Part shown: piece after piece, positions 57,796 to 64,000 of the stretch | How the letters are laid out: each line of letters opens with the position of its first letter | Numbering within the stretch: position 1 is the stretch's first letter | Source of the DNA: Haemophilus influenzae | GTDB taxonomy: Bacteria > Pseudomonadota > Gammaproteobacteria > Enterobacterales > Pasteurellaceae | Reading direction: 5' to 3' | DNA: 64,000 nt | Assembly: GCF_900475755.1 (NCBI RefSeq) | Contig: NZ_LS483411.1 | Coordinates: 558,001-622,000 of the forward strand | Made by a program: the position numbers and the translations under genes | Notes under the pieces: generated by a model | What the model saw: only the letters and a program-made list of their open reading frames with translations | Told to the model about the DNA's origin: nothing | Databases searched by the model: none

Positions 57796-59490
57796 ATGAA
57801 AATGAGACCTCGTTATTCTGTTATTGCAAGTGCGGTCAGTTTAGGCTTTGTTTTGAGTAATTCAGTGATGGCATTAGTGCCAAATGCTGGATCATTGAAC
57901 CGTGAACTAGAACAGCGTCAAATTCAACCAGAAGCCAAACCTAGTGGCGAATTATTTAATCAAGCAGCAAAATCGCCTTATACCGCACAGTATAAACAAG
58001 AGCTAAAATTTCCACTTACGCAAGTACAGATTTTAGATCGAAACAATCAGGAAGTGGCGGCAGATGAACTTGCGCATATTTTGAAAAATTATGTAGGAAA
58101 AGAGGTATCGCTGTCAGATTTAAGTAATTTAGCAAATGAGATCAGCGAATTTTATCGTCATAATAATTATTTAGTGGCAAAAGCAATTTTACCACCGCAG
58201 GAAATTGAGCAAGGTACGGTAAAAATTCTGTTACTCAAAGGTAATGTGGGCGAAATACGCTTGCAAAATCACAGTGCATTAAGCAATAAATTTGTATCCC
58301 GTCTTTCTAATACAACAGTAAATACGTCCGAATTTATTTTGAAAGATGAGTTAGAAAAATTTGCTTTAACAATAAATGATGTTCCAGGGGTAAATGCTGG
58401 TTTGCAACTCTCCGCAGGCAAAAAAGTCGGCGAAGCGAATTTACTGATTAAGATTAACGATGCAAAACGTTTTTCTAGTTATGTTTCAGTAGATAATCAA
58501 GGCAACAAATATACAGGGCGTTACCGTTTGGCTGCGGGGACAAAAGTCAGTAATTTGAATGGCTGGGGCGATGAATTGAAACTGGATTTACTGAGTTCTA
58601 ATCAGGCTAATTTAAAAAATGCTCGTATAGATTATTCCTCTTTAATTGATGGTTATTCTACGCGTTTTGGTGTAACTGCTAACTATCTCCACTACAAATT
58701 AGGTGGTAATTTTAAATCATTACAATCTCAAGGGCATTCCCATACCTTAGGGGCTTATTTGTTGCACCCAACAATCCGTACACCAAATTTTCGTTTAAGT
58801 ACTAAAGTGAGCTTTAATCATCAAAACCTTACGGATAAACAACAAGCGGTTTCTGTGAAACAAAAACGGAAAATAAATAGTTTAACTGCAGGGATTGACG
58901 GCTCTTGGAATCTTATTAAAGATGGGACAACTTATTTTTCATTATCTACCTTGTTCGGTAATTTAGCGAATCAAACTAGTGAAAAACAACATAATGCAGT
59001 AGAGAATTTTCAACCACAATCGCATTTTACGGTATATAACTACCGCTTGTCTCACGAGCAAATTTTACCAAAATCTTTTGCTTTCAATATTGGTATAAAC
59101 GGTCAGTTTGCCGATAAAACCCTTGAAAGCTCACAGAAAATGTTGCTTGGTGGTTTGTCTGGAGTACGTGGACATCAAGCTGGTGCGGCTTCTGTGGATG
59201 AAGGGCATTTGATACAAACAGAATTCAAACATTATTTACCAGTCTTTTCCCAAAGTGTGCTAGTAAGCTCATTGTTCTATGACTATGGTTTTGGGAAATC
59301 TTATAAACATAGCCAATTTCTCGCAAAAGGCGTGAAAAATAGCGTGAAATTACAAAGCGTTGGTGCAGGACTTTCTCTTTCAGATGCTGGCAGCTATGCC
59401 ATCAACACTAGTATCGCTAAACCGCTTGATAACAATATTAATAATGCCGATAAACACCAATTCTGGCTTTCTATGATTAAAACTTTCTAA
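57796..59490 (+). CDS. hxuB: Two-partner secretion transporter HxuB
   Basis: 564 residues from ATG 57796; ATG 57802 is also possible and sits 6 bases after AAGGA, a better spacing. Signal peptide to about residue 26, POTRA domains ([47 protein letters not shown]), then the FhaC-type barrel ([15 protein letters not shown], ending MIKTF). It secretes HxuA across the outer membrane. An uptake signal lies in its signal-peptide codons (about 57823). Confidence 0.95.
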   Translation: MKMRPRYSVIASAVSLGFVLSNSVMALVPNAGSLNRELEQRQIQPEAKPSGELFNQAAKSPYTAQYKQELKFPLTQVQILDRNNQEVAADELAHILKNYVGKEVSLSDLSNLANEISEFYRHNNYLVAKAILPPQEIEQGTVKILLLKGNVGEIRLQNHSALSNKFVSRLSNTTVNTSEFILKDELEKFALTINDVPGVNAGLQLSAGKKVGEANLLIKINDAKRFSSYVSVDNQGNKYTGRYRLAAGTKVSNLNGWGDELKLDLLSSNQANLKNARIDYSSLIDGYSTRFGVTANYLHYKLGGNFKSLQSQGHSHTLGAYLLHPTIRTPNFRLSTKVSFNHQNLTDKQQAVSVKQKRKINSLTAGIDGSWNLIKDGTTYFSLSTLFGNLANQTSEKQHNAVENFQPQSHFTVYNYRLSHEQILPKSFAFNIGINGQFADKTLESSQKMLLGGLSGVRGHQAGAASVDEGHLIQTEFKHYLPVFSQSVLVSSLFYDYGFGKSYKHSQFLAKGVKNSVKLQSVGAGLSLSDAGSYAINTSIAKPLDNNINNADKHQFWLSMIKTF

Positions 59491-59501
59491 GGAGGTATGC
59501 T

Positions 59502-62252
59502 ATGTATAAATTAAATGTAATTTCTCTTATCATTTTGACCACTTGCAGTGGTGCGGCATATGCCTCTACACCGGATTTTCCACAAAAGGATAAAGTAGTT
59601 GTTGGGGAGGCAGATGTTTCTACAATTGGAAATAAAATGACGATTGATCAAAAAACCCCAACAACTCAAATAGACTGGCATAGTTTTGACATCGGTCAAA
59701 ATAAAGAAGTGGAATTTAAACAGCCTGACGCAAATTCTGTGGCATATAACCGTGTAACTGGTGGCAATGCTAGCCAAATTCAAGGGAAATTGACGGCAAA
59801 CGGTAAGGTTTATTTAGCAAACCCTAATGGGGTTATTATTACCAAAGGGGCACAAATTAATGTAGCTGGTTTACTTGCAACAACCAAAGATTTAGAGAAA
59901 ATCAGTGAAAATGGCAATAGCAATACCAATACCAATAAATTTACCCGTAAACTAAAAGACGGTCAGGTGGTAAAAGAAGGTCTGGTGCTAAAAGACGGTC
60001 GGGTGCTAAAAGAAGGTCAAGTTATCAATGAAGGGGAAATTAAGGCGAAAGATTTCGTGGTACTTAATGGCGATGAAGTTATCAATGAAGGGAAAATTGA
60101 CGCTACAAATGGCAAAGTATATTTATCCTCAGACTATAATTTTACATTTACCTTATCAGATAGCAGCATAAGTGTGGCATTAGAAGATAATGCAGTACAG
60201 AGTATTGTTAAAAATGAAGGGAGCATTAAAGCAGGAGAGATTACGTTAAGTGCGAAAGGGCGTAAAGAAGCATTAGATAGCTTGGTTGTGAATAATGGAG
60301 TATTAGAAGCAACTAAAGTTAGCAATCGAAAAGGTAAGATTGTGTTATCTGCTGACAATGTTGAGTTGAATAATAAAAGTGATATTAAAGGGGAGAGTGA
60401 GACTGTATTTACCTCAAATAACGAACTTAAAGACAATATAAAAATCACTTCTCAAACTGGATCAAAAGTTACCTCGCCTAAAATCAACTTTAAAGGCAAA
60501 AGCGTTAATATCAATGGTAACTTTGGACGTGAAAATAGTGGAACGCACTATAATGATGAACATAAAACATTAAATACAGAAGTTAATATTGACGTGCCAG
60601 ACACTGAAAATATTCGGATTGCAGATGATAAAGATGATACGGGGACGGATTCATTTATACAAACAGAGGCGTTAAGTTCATTACTAGCTAATAATGGAAA
60701 AGTAACTCTTAAAGGAAAGGACGTTAATATTTCAGGACGTATTCATATAGATTCCTTTAAAGGCACAGATTCGCTATTAAAGCTGACTAACCAAGGTCAT
60801 ATTAATATTGATCATGCGGATATTCACTCAAAAGGTCGTTTATTTGTTGTAACGAGTTTGCAGAATAAGGAAGATTTTAAATCAGATATTAAAATTACCG
60901 ACAGCAAAATAAATCTTGGTAACGGAGCGATAGGATTGGGGCGTAGTGTCAATGAAGAGGATTATGAAAACCGATGGAAGAGAGCAGAAAAGTCACAACG
61001 CAAGAAGTTTAATGTTGATATGCGTAATGTAGTCTTTAATCAGGTTGATGATGTGGTTTTAGCGGGTGGATTTGAAAAAGTTAATTTAAATAACATCACC
61101 GCCACAGGACAGACGAATTTTTACATTGATGGGGGGGTATCCCGTAATAATTCAAAATATGAATACGGTGTATTGGATTTAGACAAGCGTACACAGTTAT
61201 CTTCGTTAGAACAAGGCAGACGCCGTTGGAAATATTACAATGATTTAGATTTAGATATGAACAAAGCCTATTGGCATCGTTTTGATATGTTTGCCACCAA
61301 AAATACAGGGCGAGCAGCTATTAAAGGCACAGAAATTAATATTTCTAACAGTAATATTAATCTGAAAAATGGATTTGTGCATTTACTGGCAGAAAAAATT
61401 AAGTTAGATAATAGCAAGATTGATATTACCTTTGATAAAGATAATTCACAAGATATTTCAACTCAAATTAACCGTTTAGGAATGAATGGTAAAGTCTCAA
61501 TGGTAAACTCACATATCAAAATCGTGGGCGATGAGAAAAGCGATATATCTCCAAAAGCACCTTATGCTACGATGTTTTTAATCGGGGAATTAATAGGGGA
61601 AAAAAGTTCTATTTTTGTGAAATCTCATCAGGGTTACACCTTTAGAACTGATGGCGATACAAAAATTGCAGGTAAAAACAGCAAAGATGACTTGAAAATT
61701 ACTGCAATTAACACAGGTGGAAGAACTGGGAAGGAAGTGATCATTAATGGTGCGCCAGGCTCAATTGATAATGATGCTAATATTGCCAATATGGCATTTA
61801 CTATTGGTGATAACGCAAATACCAAAACAACCATTGAAAATGCCGACATCACTGCCTTAGCACCAAACGGTGGGACAGCTTATTTAAGCTCCAAAGGGGT
61901 AGAAATTGAGGTAAAATCAAATTCAAATTTCACATTCTTTGAACTGCCTCGTGAGAAAAACTTTAATCAAACAAAAATTAACGGCGATTCTACCAAACTC
62001 AGTGAACGTGGTTTTGCTAGACTTTATGACAAAATTAACGGTGTGCGAGCCACCAACTTATCTGCTGAGCAATTGAATGTTACGGACGCAAGCGAAAAAA
62101 TCATTAATACAAAGTTAGTGAGTAGCTTAGATGTTGAAAAACTTGTTTCTGTTGCAGTTTGTGATGCAGGTAACGGTTGCGAAGAACAACAATTCGGCGA
62201 TAAAGGTAATAATACTAAAGTGAGTGTTGGAGAGTTAGAAGCTGAACAATAA
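59502..62252 (+). CDS. hxuA: Heme:hemopexin-binding protein HxuA
   Basis: 916 residues with a signal peptide (about 1-21) and an N-terminal TPS (filamentous hemagglutinin-type) domain with [20 protein letters not shown]. Beta-helix follows; the C-terminal CDAGNGC cysteine pair fits the anchoring motif of HxuA. An in-frame tandem of LKDGxVxKEG-like units lies at about residues 150-174. It captures hemopexin and releases heme to HxuC. GGAGG precedes the start; it is the last gene of the operon. Confidence 0.94.
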   Translation: MYKLNVISLIILTTCSGAAYASTPDFPQKDKVVVGEADVSTIGNKMTIDQKTPTTQIDWHSFDIGQNKEVEFKQPDANSVAYNRVTGGNASQIQGKLTANGKVYLANPNGVIITKGAQINVAGLLATTKDLEKISENGNSNTNTNKFTRKLKDGQVVKEGLVLKDGRVLKEGQVINEGEIKAKDFVVLNGDEVINEGKIDATNGKVYLSSDYNFTFTLSDSSISVALEDNAVQSIVKNEGSIKAGEITLSAKGRKEALDSLVVNNGVLEATKVSNRKGKIVLSADNVELNNKSDIKGESETVFTSNNELKDNIKITSQTGSKVTSPKINFKGKSVNINGNFGRENSGTHYNDEHKTLNTEVNIDVPDTENIRIADDKDDTGTDSFIQTEALSSLLANNGKVTLKGKDVNISGRIHIDSFKGTDSLLKLTNQGHINIDHADIHSKGRLFVVTSLQNKEDFKSDIKITDSKINLGNGAIGLGRSVNEEDYENRWKRAEKSQRKKFNVDMRNVVFNQVDDVVLAGGFEKVNLNNITATGQTNFYIDGGVSRNNSKYEYGVLDLDKRTQLSSLEQGRRRWKYYNDLDLDMNKAYWHRFDMFATKNTGRAAIKGTEINISNSNINLKNGFVHLLAEKIKLDNSKIDITFDKDNSQDISTQINRLGMNGKVSMVNSHIKIVGDEKSDISPKAPYATMFLIGELIGEKSSIFVKSHQGYTFRTDGDTKIAGKNSKDDLKITAINTGGRTGKEVIINGAPGSIDNDANIANMAFTIGDNANTKTTIENADITALAPNGGTAYLSSKGVEIEVKSNSNFTFFELPREKNFNQTKINGDSTKLSERGFARLYDKINGVRATNLSAEQLNVTDASEKIINTKLVSSLDVEKLVSVAVCDAGNGCEEQQFGDKGNNTKVSVGELEAEQ

Positions 62253-62283
62253 CTATTCAGAACACAAGGTAAAAGTGTAAAGC

Positions 62284-62330
62284 CAATCTGACAGGCACCA
62301 ATTAAATTGCATGCCTGTCAGATTTATTAA
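62284..62330 (+). terminator. Terminator after hxuA
   Basis: Perfect 12-bp stem AATCTGACAGGC/GCCTGTCAGATT with a 16-base loop and a following TATTAAT. Its stem shares sequence with the raiA terminator. Confidence 0.8.
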
Positions 62331-62347
62331 TAGCCACTATCGCTACA

Positions 62348-62704
62348 TTATTTTAAACATCCACGTATAACCAATACGCCAACATTTCGAGCTTGCGCGA
62401 CGGCTTTTGGTTTACTCAGTTTAATTTTTAATCCTTGAAGTTGATAACGTGACTCAAGCAAATCCGCCACTTCATAAGCCACTCGCTCAATCAGCAAGAA
62501 AGGTTTACTTTCCACATAATCAATTATCACTTGGCTCACTTCAGCATAATTTAAACAATATGCAACATCATCCGTTTCTGCCGCTTGTTTACAATCCCAA
62601 GCCATTTCCAAATCAAACACAAGTTTTTGTTTTATTTGCTGTTCCCAATCATATACACCGATTTGTGCAAAAACAGTCAATTCTTCAATAAAAATACGAT
62701 CCAT
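62348..62704 (-). CDS. folB: Dihydroneopterin aldolase
   Basis: 118 residues from the ATG at 62704, chosen for AGAGGAAACC upstream; a longer reading to 62785 would invade the plsY promoter. DRIFIEELTVFAQIGVYDWEQQIKQ and the LSKPKAV motif are conserved. It converts dihydroneopterin in folate synthesis. It is divergent from plsY, as in E. coli folB-plsY. Confidence 0.94.
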   Translation of the reverse strand: MDRIFIEELTVFAQIGVYDWEQQIKQKLVFDLEMAWDCKQAAETDDVAYCLNYAEVSQVIIDYVESKPFLLIERVAYEVADLLESRYQLQGLKIKLSKPKAVAQARNVGVLVIRGCLK

Positions 62705-62786
62705 AAGGTTTCCTCTAAAATTATTGTAGGCGTATGCTATCAATTTTGGGTAGAATAACGAACAGTTTTTCTTGCTGGAGTGCAAA

Positions 62787-63386
62787 ATGAGCCTTTTCGC
62801 CCTTTTTTATATGCTTTTTGCCTATCTTTTAGGCTCTATTTCCAGTGCGATTTTAATTTGTCGCCTTACTGGATTGCCTGATCCTCGTCAAAATGGTTCA
62901 CACAATCCTGGTGCGACGAATGTATTACGTATTGGAAATCGTAAGTCTGCCTTGGCGGTGCTTATTTTTGATATGTTAAAAGGGATGATTCCTGTATGGG
63001 CAGGTTATTATTTAGGTTTAACCCAATTTGAATTAGGGATGGTCGCACTTGGTGCTTGTTTAGGGCATATTTTCCCCATTTTTTTTCAATTTAAAGGTGG
63101 CAAAGGTGTTGCAACTGCCTTTGGAGCAATCGCACCAATTTCTTGGGCTGTTGCAGGTTCAATGTTTGGTACGTGGATCTTTGTTTTTCTTATTAGTGGC
63201 TATTCTTCATTAAGTGCGGTACTTACGGCGTTACTCGTGCCTTTTTATGTGTGGTGGTTTAAACCAGAATTTACTTTTCCTGTTGCCTTGGTATGTTGCC
63301 TATTAATTTATCGTCATCACGATAACATTCAACGCTTATGGCGTGGTCAAGAAGATAAAGTTTGGGCTAAATTTAAAAAGAAATAA
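62787..63386 (+). CDS. plsY: Acyl-phosphate:glycerol-3-phosphate acyltransferase PlsY
   Basis: 199 residues, an integral membrane enzyme with about five helices. Conserved motifs [34 protein letters not shown] and [12 protein letters not shown] are intact. It transfers acyl groups from acyl-phosphate to glycerol-3-phosphate, the first step of phospholipid synthesis, upstream of PssA. The ATG at 62787 has GGAGTGC upstream; an in-frame TTG at 62772 is less likely. Confidence 0.95.
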   Translation: MSLFALFYMLFAYLLGSISSAILICRLTGLPDPRQNGSHNPGATNVLRIGNRKSALAVLIFDMLKGMIPVWAGYYLGLTQFELGMVALGACLGHIFPIFFQFKGGKGVATAFGAIAPISWAVAGSMFGTWIFVFLISGYSSLSAVLTALLVPFYVWWFKPEFTFPVALVCCLLIYRHHDNIQRLWRGQEDKVWAKFKKK

Positions 63387-63426
63387 AAATTCTACCGCAC
63401 TTTTTTAATTTCCACTGGAGTTTTCT

Positions 63427-64000
63427 GTGCATACCAAGCGTTCTGTTTCCACTCGTATTGCTAAATATTTATTTATTATTTTAATTGTTGCTGGCGTGAT
63501 TAGTTCTCTGAGTTTAGCGATTATAAGTAGTAATAAATATGATGCGAAAGCTATTAATATTTCTGGTTCATTACGAATGCAAAGTTATCGTTTGCTTTAC
63601 GAAATGCGGACACAACCAGAAAGTATAGAAAATAATTTGCGTCGTTATCAGGTTAGCTTACATTCTTCTGCATTACTGGAAACGCAAAATCAATTTTTTA
63701 CACCTAAAGCAGTGAAATTATCTTATCAAACCATTTTGCGACGTTGGGCGATAATGGAAAAATATGCACGTCAGTATGATGTGAAAAATTATAGTGAACA
63801 GCTCACAGATTATGTTGCAGATGTTGATCATTTTGTGTTTGAGCTACAACGTTTCAGTGAGCAAAAATGGATTTTGGGCGTATCGGTGCTTTTTTTCGCT
63901 ATGTTGTTAATTTTAGCTATGGTGTCTTATGTGATTTGGTACACACAGCGAGAAGTTGTGAAACCTTTGCATTTAATGACAAAAGCCAGTATGCAAGTGC
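63427..64000 (+). CDS. narQ: Nitrate/nitrite sensor histidine kinase NarQ, N-terminal part
   Basis: The gene runs off the window after about 191 codons. It begins with a GTG at 63427 preceded by TGGAG. Two membrane helices (about 13-36 and 150-172) flank a periplasmic P-box-like segment (NISGSLRMQSYRLLYEM), the nitrate-binding signature of NarX/NarQ, and a HAMP domain begins. The kinase domain lies outside. NarQ senses nitrate/nitrite and signals to NarP for anaerobic respiration. Confidence 0.9.
   Translation, partial: MHTKRSVSTRIAKYLFIILIVAGVISSLSLAIISSNKYDAKAINISGSLRMQSYRLLYEMRTQPESIENNLRRYQVSLHSSALLETQNQFFTPKAVKLSYQTILRRWAIMEKYARQYDVKNYSEQLTDYVADVDHFVFELQRFSEQKWILGVSVLFFAMLLILAMVSYVIWYTQREVVKPLHLMTKASMQV

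Overview
The window is a contiguous piece of a Haemophilus influenzae chromosome, or that of a very close relative. The evidence is low GC, several dozen copies of the 9-base uptake signal (AAGTGCGGT/ACCGCACTT, roughly one per 1.5 kb, often as inverted pairs acting as terminators), and gene content I recognise from this species: hxuCBA, hap, opsX, kdkA, a GACA-repeat lgtC and the comABCDEF operon. An open hap points to a nontypeable-type strain. Species and strain are inferred from memory, not from a search.

Layout. 1-10.5 kb: end of pnp, nlpI, deaD, mltF, a small basic ORF, an uncharacterised gene, arfA, an arsC-like gene, a perM-like permease, and secF-secD-yajC. 10.7-11.4 kb: a broken trimeric autotransporter remnant. 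11.4-33.8 kb: a TrmH-family methylase, pssA, fadR, nhaB, dsbB, glmS, hup, a DUF416 gene, nudC, nfuA, the competence operon comA-F (interrupted by a decayed REP-type transposase and a palindromic repeat array), ponA, rlmJ, ybaB, recR, topB, secG and tRNA-Leu. 33.9-34.4 kb: a decayed phage integrase. 34.6-38.5 kb: a TusA-like gene, a hemerythrin-like gene, tgt, queA and a lipoprotein. 38.7-42.7 kb: hap. 43-51.6 kb: uvrA/ssb, tonB-exbD-exbB, bcp, dapA, bamC, raiA, tRNA-Ser. 51.7-64 kb: phase-variable lgtC, rdgB, kdkA, opsX, hxuCBA, folB, plsY and the start of narQ.

How the genes work together. The exbBD-tonB operon has a Fur-like box and would power the HxuC receptor of the hxuCBA heme-hemopexin system, which has its own Fur-like box. 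KdkA, OpsX and LgtC build the lipooligosaccharide. The comA-F operon and ssb each carry a 22-bp CRP-S type competence site, and the uptake-signal copies are what that machinery recognises. In E. coli queA-tgt-yajC-secDF is one cluster. Here 23 kb separates yajC from tgt, bounded by an adhesin remnant on one side and tRNA-Leu plus an integrase remnant on the other, which suggests a rearrangement.

The most interesting unexplained feature is the 344-bp space between tgt and queA. One strand carries a 24-residue hydrophobic ORF with a ribosome binding site and terminator. The other carries a near-consensus promoter and its own terminator. Together they look like a type I toxin-antitoxin module or an antisense RNA pair. 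Also notable are arfA with its terminator inside the coding region, lgtC locked out of frame by 13 repeats, and a GC-rich mosaic segment in the hap protease domain.
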